Shown here: positions 1 through 8,854 of the stretch, piece after piece
Numbering within the stretch: the stretch's first letter is position 1
Layout: every line of letters starts with the position of its first letter
Assembly (NCBI GenBank): GCA_024703915.1
Contig: CP087969.1
Coordinates: 4,774,001 to 4,838,000 of the forward strand
Length of the DNA: 64,000 nt
DNA from: Massilia sp. H-1
GTDB taxonomy: Bacteria > Pseudomonadota > Gammaproteobacteria > Burkholderiales > Burkholderiaceae_D
Direction: 5' to 3'
Translations under genes and position numbers: made by a program
Notes under the pieces: generated by a model
Told to the model about the DNA's origin: nothing
The model's input: the letters and a program-made list of their open reading frames with translations, nothing else
Databases searched by the model: none

Positions 1-270
1 GCCTCATTGGTGATGTAAGCGGGGCCACACGCGCTCGGTCGCGCGGCGTTCGATCACCGCCAATACCTGCACCACTTCGTCGGGCAGCAAGCGCGCATCG
101 AGGAAAGGATCGAGCTTATCGAGCGGCAGCTTGAGCGTATGCAGAATCAGATAAGCCGCTTCGTCCAGTGCCTCGGCACTGCCATGGCCGAAGAACAGCT
201 TGGCAGTATTGAAGCGGGTAACAGCGTAGCGCAGCAGATCGCGCGGGGTAGTGAACAGGGTCGTGGTCAT
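1..270 (-). CDS. prmB: PrmB, ribosomal protein L3 glutamine methyltransferase (N-terminal part)
   Basis: N-terminal end of the methyltransferase that modifies a glutamine of ribosomal protein L3; the catalytic SAM/NPPY part lies outside the window. The protein starts MTTTLFTTPRDLLRYAVTRF and contains FGHGSAEALDEAAYLILHTL and FLDARLLPDEVVQVL, which match the helical N-terminal domain of PrmB. An indel near base 30 breaks the frame just after ATERV; the conserved AYITNEA follows in another frame. It sits immediately downstream of dapE, a common betaproteobacterial order. The start at 270 lies in the 31-base gap after the dapE stop. Confidence 0.85.
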
Positions 271-301
271 GGCAGGTCTCGGTTGGCTGCGGTATGGCTG
301 A

Positions 302-1437
302 CTAAGCCAGCAGGTTTTCCAGGGTACGGCGATAGATATTCTTGAGCGGATCGATGAAACGCACTTCGATGTGCTCGTCGATCTTGTGGATGCTGGCATT
401 CGGAGGGCCGAATTCTATCACTTGGGGGCAGATCCGAGCGATAAACCGCCCGTCGGAGGTGCCGCCCGTGGTCGACAATTCGGTATGCACGCCAGTCTCG
501 GAATGGATCGCCGAGGACAGCGCATCGGACAAGGTGCCCTTGGGCGTGAGGAACGGCAGCCCGGACAGCGTCCATGTCAGATCGTAGCTCAGATTGTGCT
601 TGTCGAGAATGGCATGCACGCGCTTCCAGCCCGTCCGCCGTGCTGGCGGTCGAGAAGGGGAAGTTAAAGTCGATCACCAGTTCGCCCGGGATCACATTAT
701 TGGCACCCGTGCTTAGGCGTGGATGTTCGACATCTGCCACGAGGTAGGCAGATAGTATTCATTGCCCGCATCCCACTGCTCGGCGGCCAGATCGGCCAGC
801 GCCTGGGCCGCTTCGTGGATCGGATTGCGCGCCAGCTGCGGGTAGGCGATGTGACCCTGAATCCCCTTGATGACCAGGTGGCCCGAGAGCGAACCGCGGC
901 GGCCGTTCTTGATCATGTCGCCCAGGATGTGGGCGGAAGTCGGCTCGCCGACGAGGCAGTAATCGATCTTTTCGCCGCGCTCGACCAGCTTGTTGCAGAC
1001 GACGACGGTGCCGTCGGTGGCCGGGCCTTCTTCGTCACTGGTGATCAGGAACGCGATCGGAACCCTTGTGGTCCGGGTGGGCTGCGGTGAATTCCTGGCA
1101 GGCGACGACCATGGCCGCGATCGAGGTTTTCATGTCGGCAGCGCCGCGGCCGTAGAGCTTGCCGTCGCGGTGGGTCGGCACGAAGGGCTTCGATTCCCAC
1201 TGGTCGACCGGGCCGGTCGGCACCACGTCGGTATGGCTAAGCAAACACGAACACCGGCGAAGTGGTGCCCTTGCGCGCCCACAGATTGGTCACGCCGTTC
1301 GATTCGATGGTTTCGCACACGAAACCGAGCGGCGACAGCAGGTCGATCAGGTGCTGCTGGCAGCCCTTGTCGTCCGGGGTGATGGAGGAGAGGGCGATCA
1401 GCTTTTCCGTCAGCGCCAGGGTCGGGGAGGCGCTCAT
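302..1437 (-). CDS. dapE: Succinyl-diaminopimelate desuccinylase DapE
   Basis: Hydrolyses N-succinyl-LL-2,6-diaminopimelate in the lysine/peptidoglycan pathway; cytoplasmic M20 zinc enzyme. Visible family landmarks in order: VFVFAGHTDVVPTGP (first metal His), YGRGAADMKTS (bridging Asp), TSDEEGPATDGT (catalytic Glu pair), IKGIQGHIAYP, and the C-terminal STTGGTSDGRFIA and EFGPPNASIHKIDE. Length is normal (about 378 residues) once four frameshifts are repaired. The indels at about 1236-1242 (FAG-HTD) and 711-718 (HAG-TGA) sit on expected GCCGGC; those near 1060 and 620 do not. Its ATG overlaps the stop of the arsC-like gene (ATGA), so the two are translationally coupled. Confidence 0.95.
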
Positions 1438-1784
1438 TGGAACAGGTCCTGGTACTGGGCAGCCGAGAAGCCGACGCTGAACTTGCCGTCACGGTCGAGA
1501 ACCGGGCGCTTGACGACGGATGGCGTTTCGAGGATCAGGTCCAGTGCGGACGCGTTGTCGGTCACGGCGGCTTTGCGCTCGTCCGACAGATTGCGCCAGG
1601 TGGTGCCTTTGCGGTTGACCAGGGTTTGCCAGTCGATCTGGGTGAGCCATTCGGCGGCGGTGGCGCGCTCAAGGCCTTGCTTTTTGAAATCGTGGAACGT
1701 GAAGTCGTGGTCTTGCTCAGCCAGCCAGGTGCGGGCTTTCTTGACGGTGTCGCAGTTCGGGATGCCGTAGAGGGAAATTTTCAT
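1434..1784 (-). CDS. ArsC/Spx-family reductase (YffB-like)
   Basis: Intact 116-residue thioredoxin-fold protein of the ArsC/YffB family. It starts MKISLYGIPNCDTVKKARTW, with the single redox cysteine in the PNCDT motif, and ends with the usual RPVLDRDGKFSVGFSAAQY segment. YffB-type members are small glutathione-dependent reductases of uncertain substrate, not proven arsenate reductases. The stop overlaps the dapE start by four bases (ATGA), a linkage often kept in Betaproteobacteria. It is one of the few genes here with no internal frameshift. Confidence 0.9.
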   Translation of the reverse strand: MKISLYGIPNCDTVKKARTWLAEQDHDFTFHDFKKQGLERATAAEWLTQIDWQTLVNRKGTTWRNLSDERKAAVTDNASALDLILETPSVVKRPVLDRDGKFSVGFSAAQYQDLFQ

Positions 1785-1993
1785 TATTCGTATATGCGTG
1801 GACGACAGATTGCCCCGCGCGAAGCGCGAGGATCAGTCAGCACTGTTCTTGCAGGGCAGGGGAAGACGAGAGGATACCACAGGAGGGGGCTATGCCCCCG
1901 GCATTGACTGGGGCCAAGAGCCATCCGTCTAATTGTTTCTTTGAGCTACCAATTGTCAAAAAAGATGCTATGATGAAATATGTGTTCTATCTT

Positions 1994-2040
1994 TGATAAT
2001 GAATTATCATCCGGCGCCGTTTCGGCGGCGCTGTATTTTA
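1994..2040. promoter_or_regulatory. Palindrome and hairpin upstream of the MASE2 diguanylate cyclase
   Basis: Bases 1994-2009 read TGATAAT-GA-ATTATCA, a perfect 7-base inverted repeat with a 2-base spacer, close to half-sites of a Fur box (which normally has a 1-base spacer). Bases 2014-2031 form GCGCCG-N6-CGGCGC followed by TGTATTTTA, a terminator- or attenuator-like hairpin in the probable 5' leader of the gene starting at 2064. Function is inferred; the rest of 1785-2063 shows nothing recognisable. Confidence 0.35.
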
Positions 2041-2063
2041 TGGGTGCATGCTAGAGTCCTTTT

Positions 2064-3281
2064 ATGAGTAACCCTCATTCACAGCCGTTGCAGGAGACCA
2101 GACGTACTCCCTGGCTCGTCCGCAATAACTACCGGATACGAGCCATTTCGTTCTTCCTGGTCTTTTCGGACTCGGCATGACGCTCTGGAAGACCGCCATC
2201 GGGCCGCTTCCCTGGATACTGCTTGCACTCCAGTTTCTGGTCTATCCCCACGCCCTGTATTTGTGGACCAAACGCCTAACCGGATCCCCAAAAAACCGAA
2301 CTGAATAACCTCTTCCTGGATTCATTCCTGATCGGTATCTGGATTGCGGCGCTGAACTTCCCGGTCTGGCCTTCCTTTACGCTGGCACTGGCAAGTTCCC
2401 TCAACATTACCCTGACGCGGGGATTCAAACCCTTGCTCACCTCGGTGCTGGCCCTGGCCGCTGGCATCTTGCTGTGGGGAGCCATCTACGGATTCCGTTT
2501 TGTTCCCGAGACTGAATGGGCGACGACCATGGTTATGCTGGTCGGCATTACCGGTTACGTGCTGGCGATAGGACGGGTGGCACATCTGCGCAATGCCCAG
2601 CTGCGTGCCGTCCGGGAAAAGCTGCGTTTGGGCGAACAGACCTTGCACGCGTCCAATAAGGAGCTGGAGGGCAAGCTTGCCGAGATCGAGGTCCTTCAGG
2701 CGCAGCTGCAGGACCAGGCGCTCAAGGACCCGCTCACCGGCCTGTTCAACCGACGCTACCTGGACACCATTGTTCCGCACGAACTGGCGCGCTGCGGCAG
2801 GGACGGGACCCAGCTGTGCGTCATGATGATGGACATTGACCATTTCAAGCGCGTCAACGATACCTTTGGGCACCAAGGGGGCGATGAAGTCCTGAAATCC
2901 CTGGCCAGGCTGCTGATCGACAATGTGCGCGCGTCCGACGTGGCGTGCCGTTTCGGGGGCGAGGAGTTCCTGTTGCTGTTGCCGAATATGACGCCCGCGA
3001 TTGCGATGCAACGCGCGGAGCAGTGGCGGGCGAGCTTCGAGTCCACCATCACTGAATCAGGGAACGGCGAGATCAAGGCCACCCTTTCGGTCGGCGTTGC
3101 GTGCTTCCCGGATGACGGCGCATCACTGGCGGAGTTGACGCGCTGTGCGGACGTGGCCCTGTACCGCGCCAAGGCGGAGGGGCGCAATCGCGTTGTGCTA
3201 TGCAGGACGCATGCGGGCACGCCGCTGCCCGCCGCGCTCAGCAAGTCGAATCCGAACCCTGACCTTGCAGATCAAAAATAG
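2064..3281 (+). CDS. MASE2-GGDEF diguanylate cyclase
   Basis: Membrane diguanylate cyclase making c-di-GMP. The N-terminal part (WLVRNNYRIRAISFFL, then PHALYLWTKRLTG and NNLFLDSFLIGIWIAALNFP) matches the MASE2 sensor domain, with five or so hydrophobic segments. A short coiled coil (about residues 205-235) leads into the GGDEF domain: DPLTGLFNRRYLD, MDIDHFKRVNDTFGH and CRFGGEEFLLLLP, so the active-site GGEEF is intact. RASD lies five residues before it, the position of the inhibitory I-site. Two indels break the MASE2 part (near 2170 and 2290). A palindrome and hairpin lie just upstream. It begins the accessory stretch between the arsC-like gene and pilU. Confidence 0.88.
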
Positions 3282-3290
3282 TTGCCTTCA

Positions 3291-3358
3291 AAATAGTTTG
3301 CGATTGTTACTTTCAGTGCCTTTTCCGCTAGGAAATCATGTTAGGCTGAAATGTTAAT
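3291..3358 (+). repeat. Promoter-region repeat, copy 1
   Basis: This 68-base stretch ahead of the secreted-protein gene aligns without gaps to 5092-5159 ahead of the ATPase cassette, about 46 of 68 bases identical by eye, including runs TTGTTACTTT and ATGTTAGGCT. Both copies lie 31-105 bases before a start codon, so a shared promoter or operator is likely. Confidence 0.5.
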
Positions 3359-3389
3359 CCAATATCAGCAATTATTTGAAAGCAACTAA

Positions 3390-4193
3390 ATGAAGAAAAT
3401 CCTTTGCGTGGCACTCATCCTTGCAGGCATGTCGGCAATTTCCGCACACGGGGTGAAACCGTGTACACCTGGAGAGCAAAAGCGCTCGACAAACAGCTGG
3501 GTACGCCGCTTGAAGGTGTGAAGTTTGCCTGGAAGTTTAATGACAAGGTCAGCGGCAAGTCGTCGACCGACGAGTGCATGAGCAATAGCGAAGGCATGTG
3601 CAGAAGTGAAAGTTGTTGCCGAGAGCGGATTCTTCGCCGGTTCTAATGTGCGCGGCGAGGCCACGTTCACCAAGGAAGGTTTCGACAAGATCGGCGATAT
3701 CGAATGGATCCGGGGCGAGGATACCGTCAAGTTCGTCGTGGTAAAGATGACCAACCTTGCCGCGGTAGAAGCTGCGGCGGCCGAAAAGACGAAAGTTGCC
3801 GAAGCCCGGCGCGAGGCTGCCGCAGCTGAGCAAGCAGCGGTGAAGGAAATGCGCGCGGAATTGGTCGACCTTGAGCGCAAATCGGTCGTTGTCTGCGGTA
3901 CGAAAGTTCAATGCGATAAGCTGTTTGCGCTCACCGATATCTTTGTATCGAAGTCGTCAGATATGAAGATTCAGCTGGTCACCGCGACGACCATTGAGAC
4001 ACATAATCCAACCGATGTCTTTAAGGTCGCCATGGCGGCCTACCGCGTGCCTGGCGAAGGAAATTCGTCCATGGTCTCAATCAAGACAGTGTGCAAGGAC
4101 GACGAAAATGGACCACACAAGCTTTGCCTGACCAAGCAGCTGGAAATCACGAAAGGCTTCAAACCATTCGTCGCAGCGCTGCTGAAGAAGTAA
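3390..4193 (+). CDS. Secreted coiled-coil protein of unknown function
   Basis: Not recognised as a named family. Translation starts MKKILCVALILAGMSAISAH, a typical Sec signal peptide. The mature part begins TVYTWRAKALDKQLGTPLEG and has a compact domain with paired cysteines (DECMSNSEGMC). A strongly alpha-helical Ala/Glu-rich coiled coil follows (about residues 125-165, AAAAEKTKVAEARREAAAAE). The C-terminal domain has further cysteines in two pairs (VVCGTKVQC; VCKDDENGPHKLC), consistent with disulfides in the periplasm. Two indels, near 3452 and 3605, split it into three frames; joined length is about 267 residues. Codon use looks less GC-rich than the surrounding core genes. The preceding 68-base repeat is shared with the cassette at 5264. 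Confidence 0.6.
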
Positions 4194-4210
4194 CCCAAAG
4201 CCCGCGCCCC

Positions 4211-4249
4211 CACCACATCGTCCTCGCGCAGGCGGGGACCCATAGCGCG
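4211..4249. repeat. Dispersed intergenic repeat (CGTCCTCGCGCAGGCGGGGACCC type)
   Basis: The core ATCGTCCTCGCGCAGGCGGG followed by CCCATAGC recurs as GTCGCCCTCGCGCAGGCGGG followed by CCCATAGC at 18041-18068. A shorter relative is at 39463-39490. It lies between two convergent-free accessory genes and looks like a REP-type extragenic element. Confidence 0.55.
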
Positions 4250-4320
4250 CAAGAGTAGCCGAGGGCGCATTCGAAGCGCCGAAAGCAAATATTCAGAGCA
4301 CTACCGAGTCGACAACCCGC

Positions 4321-4827
4321 ATGACAAACATCTACGCCCCGCCCAGCGCCGATCTTGGCGCACCGCCCGAAGAAAGAATTCCCAGGCCGGTATCGCTGTT
4401 TCTCTTACAGGCCGTCGCCACCGTTTTTGCTCTTCTGACTTCGCTCGTCGTGATCTTGCGCGGTTTCATCCTGGTGCGGGAAAGTACGGCGAGATATCTT
4501 GATCACGACATCATTTGGTTCGCTTCGTCGACCGCCCTGTGCATTCTTTTGATTGGACTGATAATCGGCCTGCAAAGGCGTTCCAAAATTGCACGCTTCG
4601 CGGGGCTGATCTGCATCTCGCTTCCGATATGGGGCGCTTTGTATTACTGGGCCGGGTTACGGCCTTCAGACGACTCTGCCGAAGTGGTCGGCCGAGCGGG
4701 CGGGACGCTCGTGATGGCGGCGCCATTCATTTACTGGGGATATGCGTTTGGTTTCGCGCAAAAGCGCGTGTACTTCCGGCTGGAAGTGAGCGGTGTAAGT
4801 TTACTCCGAATTGGTATTCCTCTCTAA
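4321..4827 (+). CDS. Small four-helix membrane protein, unknown function
   Basis: 168 residues starting MTNIYAPPSADLGAPPEERI. This short proline-rich NPYAPP-like N-terminus is typical of a loosely defined family of small bacterial inner-membrane proteins. Four hydrophobic helices follow: VSLFLLQAVATVFALLTSLV, STALCILLIGLIIGLQ, FAGLICISLPIWGALYYWAG and GTLVMAAPFIYWGYAFGF. No catalytic motif is visible. The C-terminus after AFGFAQK may be altered by an indel, so the last 15 residues are uncertain. I cannot assign a function. Confidence 0.6.
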   Translation: MTNIYAPPSADLGAPPEERIPRPVSLFLLQAVATVFALLTSLVVILRGFILVRESTARYLDHDIIWFASSTALCILLIGLIIGLQRRSKIARFAGLICISLPIWGALYYWAGLRPSDDSAEVVGRAGGTLVMAAPFIYWGYAFGFAQKRVYFRLEVSGVSLLRIGIPL

Positions 4828-5263
4828 AGCGACGGCCATCAGGGGCGCTTCCTTTGATCCCGCTCATGAGCCAGTGTATGGCTATCCCCACTCCCTTTCT
4901 CAGTTAGCTGAACGCAGTCGGGATTCCTCGGAGACTCGCAATTTCCGCCGACACATTCGGCAAAAGCAAGAGGAACACTTTCGACTAACGACTACCAATT
5001 GCAATAGCGAACTTGAGAAAGGTGAAGTCGCGTTGAGAAAAACTTGCTTTAAGGGTCGTGCCCCACCTCAGTGGAGGCGGTTGGCTTTCACAAATAGTTA
5101 ACAGTTGTTACTTTTGGCTACTTTCTCCGGCTCGAAAGATGTTAGGCTTAAATGTTGATAAGGCATTTATAATTTCCAAGCGGAAAGTTGAGGGCGGGAT
5201 TTGAAGGTCCTGCGTTTTCCATTTTACTATTTGATTTAACCTGGTCCTATTTAAGCTAGACGC
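4828..5263. other. Intergenic stretch with no recognised gene
   Basis: Open frames here are short and unlike known proteins. The only recognisable element is the second copy of the promoter-region repeat at 5092-5159. Base composition falls from GC-rich to clearly AT-rich from about 5100 onward, marking the left edge of the ATPase cassette. Confidence 0.5.
5092..5159 (+). repeat. Promoter-region repeat, copy 2
   Basis: Ungapped relative of 3291-3358, sharing TTGTTACTTT and ATGTTAGGCT. It ends 104 bases before the ATPase start and probably contains the cassette promoter, or marks where an accessory block was joined. Confidence 0.5.
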
Positions 5264-7015
5264 ATGCAAAAAATACAAAATCTCCCCTCTAAGTTCGCCG
5301 TACAGACGTTAGCGAAGTTCACTTTTGGACTGCCTGACGGTAAAGACGATCCAATTTTGGACGCCTGCGCTCTCCGCATTTCGCCAGTCGCAGAGTTCTT
5401 GGATGAAAACAAATCTATCTTAGTTGGTGATAGAGGAACGGGGAAAACCGCGGTATTTCGGTTACTCTCGGAAGGGAAGATGAAGTTCGCAAATCCGGGA
5501 GAGTTGACTCAAATTTACGTGCCGATAGACGAAGACCTTGGATATAAGACGTTGCGAGAGCATATTTGCAGCCAGATTAAAGATGCAACGGACGGAAATA
5601 CTTCTTCTCATCGAATCGTATGGGAACTTTTTATTTTCTCAAGGTCTTTGGAAGGACTTCGGCTACGTTTAGAAAGAATCCGAAATTCGAAAGCCTTCAG
5701 CAAGATTTCTTTTCTGCAGTGGGTTGGGACAGTCAAAAAAAATTGAGTCTGTTGGATGTTCTATTGCACACTAAGAAAACCTTCGGCGTAAAGCTGGAAG
5801 GCGGACATCTAGGTTACGTCATTCCAAATTTTTACGCCTCCGTGGAACCAAGAAATCCAAACGATAACGTAATTTCCAATAGAAACTTGCTTGATCTGCA
5901 GCAATTCAAGAATCGTCTTAATATTATCTTAACAGAAACAAAAACGGTCGCATATGTTTTAATTGATAAGCTTGATGAATTTGTATCCGGCACGGACTAT
6001 CAAACGCAATTGGACACACTACAAGCACTTATTCATTGCTGGCGTGACTATCAGTCATATCCAAAAATCAAACTAAAATTATTTCTGCGAAAAGACCTAT
6101 ATGACCGCCTAGATTTTTCTGCAATCGGAAAAGATAAAATTGATCCGAGAAAAGTCGATCTCAAATGGACTGAAGAGGAAATTCGGCAATTAATTGCGTC
6201 TAGAATTTTTTATAACTTAATTCCGTTAATTAAGGGAAAATCAATTAAACTAGAATTAAACGAGCAGCAGTTGACGATTGACAAGCAATTTTTGCGAGAG
6301 ATTCGAACTTTGGAAGCGATCCCTGATAGCGAATTGTCATTTGGAAAGCGGTTGAAAAAGTTCGTTTTTTATGCGCGCAAAATTGGCGCAACGCAATCGT
6401 GATGAATATGACGCTCGCACGACAAATATTCATGATGTGGTAAGTCATGCAATAATTACTATTCTGTTTCCGCGCTCAATAAACCATCGGAATAAGGCGA
6501 ATAAGATTGAGGCGATAGAATTCGCACAATTCCTAGAAACACACTTTAAGTATTCAAACGGAAGCACAACTCCGCGTGTAATGTTGTTATATTTTCAAAA
6601 ATGCTTGGAGCTTGCTCGCAACTACTACAAGAGCAATCCTGAAGAGCATATCGCACAAAACGAGATCGGTGAATTTCCGGTGTTCTTGAGGGCACATCTT
6701 AGTGAAGCGTACGAGGAGACGCGAGAGTTAGCATTGCAAACAATTGTAGGTCTGAATTTTCAGTGGACCCGTCCGGCTACTATTCTAATGCAAGCGATTG
6801 CGAAATCGAAAACTCCAAATATTATTGCATTCATCGATGCAAAGAAGGCAATTGGCACTTCGATCGCCACGACCGATACAAAAGAGCTCACGAATTTCTT
6901 TGCATTTTACGAACACGCCGGGCTGTTTCGATGCATCAATCGGACGGAAAATTTAGAGGCTCGGCGTTATGAAATTCCAATACTATTTCAACGAGTACAG
7001 TGTGCGAGTTCCTAA
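5264..7015 (+). CDS. P-loop ATPase, Sll1717-family type
   Basis: Large ATPase, about 580 residues when two frameshifts (near 5645 and 6395) are repaired. Visible motifs: a Walker A, GDRGTGKT at residues 55-62, preceded by LDENKSILV; and a Walker B-like strand VAYVLIDKLDEFV at roughly residue 235. After this come a basic helical stretch (KIKLKLFLRKDLYDRL) and a predicted winged/helical tail. The pattern (short N-terminus, GKGTGK-type loop, hydrophobic-D-x-LDEF) is that of the Sll1717 P-loop ATPase family, members of which occur in variable genomic islands; a biochemical role is not established. The DNA is AT-rich compared with both flanks, which suggests recent transfer. The next gene follows after 43 bases on the same strand, so the two are probably one operon. 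Confidence 0.72.
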
Positions 7016-7058
7016 GAGTTAGCATGCCGCAAAATGATCTAAATCTACGAAAGCATAT

Positions 7059-8685
7059 ATGCCCTTGATGGAAAACAAGAACCTTAGTGCGAAGAGTGCC
7101 CCAGCTTGGAGGCCGTTAGTACGGGCGAGCCTAGACTTTGCGATCGACGATTATGATTCAGTTTTAGAGGTTTGTAAGAAATGGATTGCAAATACTTATG
7201 AAAGGTGCCTCAGGCACCCAATCAGTTCCCAATTGCTCAATTTGCAAAACAATGATTTTCGGCCGCCCGGACTTTGCTTTGCGTGGCTAACTTTAGATCA
7301 TCCAGCAGACGGCGTCGTTAAAATTTTTTCTGCAAAGATTGAACATCCCGACCAAAGACTTCCACGGACGTGGTCAATTGAGTTCGAAATTGCTATTACC
7401 GCTGAGAAGGTTGTGTTTGGAATTCGGAATGCTGTATTTGGACAAGATATTTTATCAGCGCCGCAATCTATTCCTCGTTTAGTAAAGGACTTGTCATGAC
7501 GTGGGGCAGCACACGCTGGTATTTCACTAAATTCGAGCGGAATGGAAATCTCATCCCAATCGGAACTCGATATGTTTTTCACATTTGTGCAAAGTGTGGA
7601 CCGCATGGATCCCGCTGATCGTAGTTACCGAATTGCCTGACGGAGATGGGTGGGCAGTCGAACCAAAGTCACTTTCGCATTTGATTCATGGAATTGCCGT
7701 TGTGGTTCTGATGCGAACTGAAATGACCTATTTGTGGCGCGACTTAATGCCCGCACGCTTAAATGTATTTGGTGGCGCCGTGCGAATTTACATGCCGATG
7801 AATAAGGGGAAGTTGTACGCACCCATTCGAATTCCAAGAGAAAGACATAGCGGCGATACTGAAAATATTGAGAATTGGGCCGTCAATATTGTTTTAGAGT
7901 CTTCAATTCGTTCGCCTATCTGGATTGACCGGCACTCCAACTATGAAACTGCAAGGCAAATTCAAGTTCGCCAGCAGCGGTTGGAGTTTATTGCAAATTC
8001 GAAGAGCGACCATGATATTGATTCAATGTCGGAAATGTATGAAGCAGAAATTGCTGCCCTTTCCGCTAGCCTAATACAGGAACGGGCGGAAAATAGAGAG
8101 TGGGCGGCTGGAAGTACAAGATCTTGAGGACAAGTTAAATGAACTCAAGAATTCAAACCGTAGTCTCCATTATCAGCTCGAACAAGTTGCTTCTAAAATC
8201 CGCACGATATCTCACCCCGCCGAATCTAATGATAATGGCTTTCCTGAAACTATAGGAAAGGTCCGAATCTGGTATGAGGCTGGAACGATAAGGGACAGAT
8301 TGCATATTTGCACAAAGGCACTTCGTGCCTGTGAGGATAGCGAATATGAAAAGCCTGAAATTATTTACGCCGCATTACATTTGCTAGCAAACGAATATTA
8401 CGAATCGCATGAATCTCTCCGACGGCTGATTCGGCGCACAACTTGGACATTGCGCTAGAACGCAGTGGGTTGCACCTTGAGTTTGCTGGGAGTAATAATA
8501 CGTTAAAGGGCAAGGACTATAAAGTCGAGTATGGCGGAAGAAAACTTACTACCGATTTGCATTTGAGCCGTGGCGGCGGAAGGGATCCTCGATTTTGTCT
8601 CCGAGTCTACTTCTGTTGGGACGAAACAACTCAAAAATGTATTGTAGGTTGGATGCCGTCGCACCTGGACAATACATTAACTTAG
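7059..8685 (+). CDS. Multidomain coiled-coil partner protein of the ATPase, unknown function
   Basis: I read one protein of about 540 residues from four frames. The N-terminal domain (about 145 residues) ends LPRTWSIEFEIAITAEKVVF and SIPRLVKDLS; after an in-frame TGA at 7497-7499 the same frame continues protein-like (RGAAHAGISLNSSGMEIS). A second domain follows (IPLIVVTELPDGDGWAVEP, LNVFGGAVRIYMPMNKGK), then a coiled coil (LEVQDLEDKLNELKNSNRSL), and a C-terminal domain rich in charged and aromatic residues (YGGRKLTTDLHLSRGGGRDP, LRVYFCWDETTQKCIVGW, MPSHLDN). Indels lie near 7610, 8115 and 8440. An alternative is two genes overlapping by ATGA at 7496. The layout of sensor-like N-domain, coiled coil and compact C-domain beside an ATPase is what defence effectors often look like, but no named family is claimed. 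Confidence 0.5.
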
Positions 8686-8793
8686 TTCATTTCATTTGCC
8701 GGAGACGTTCGAAGTTTGCGAGATTCACTTTATAGACCAAGCTGGAATGCGTTGGTGAAAGTTTAGCCATTCCTAGCGCATTTTGACGGCTGC

Positions 8794-8825
8794 GCAAAAA
8801 ATAGCTGCAGTTTGTTCTCTGCAGC
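8794..8825 (-). terminator. Rho-independent terminator of the dap-pilU operon
   Basis: On the minus strand, GCTGCAG-N8-CTGCAGC (8825 down to 8804) is followed by TATTTTTTG, directly beyond the pilU stop at 8855. Confidence 0.75.
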
Positions 8826-8854
8826 CATCTGAAATATTCCAACCCGACGAAAGG

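Noticed and set aside
1434..1784. Calling the ArsC-family gene an arsenate reductase
   Set aside because: There are no other arsenic genes, and YffB-type proteins linked to dapE are not known to reduce arsenate.
4198..4300. CRISPR or phage attachment site near the first dispersed repeat
   Set aside because: Only one unit here, with no spacers, no integrase and no tRNA end.
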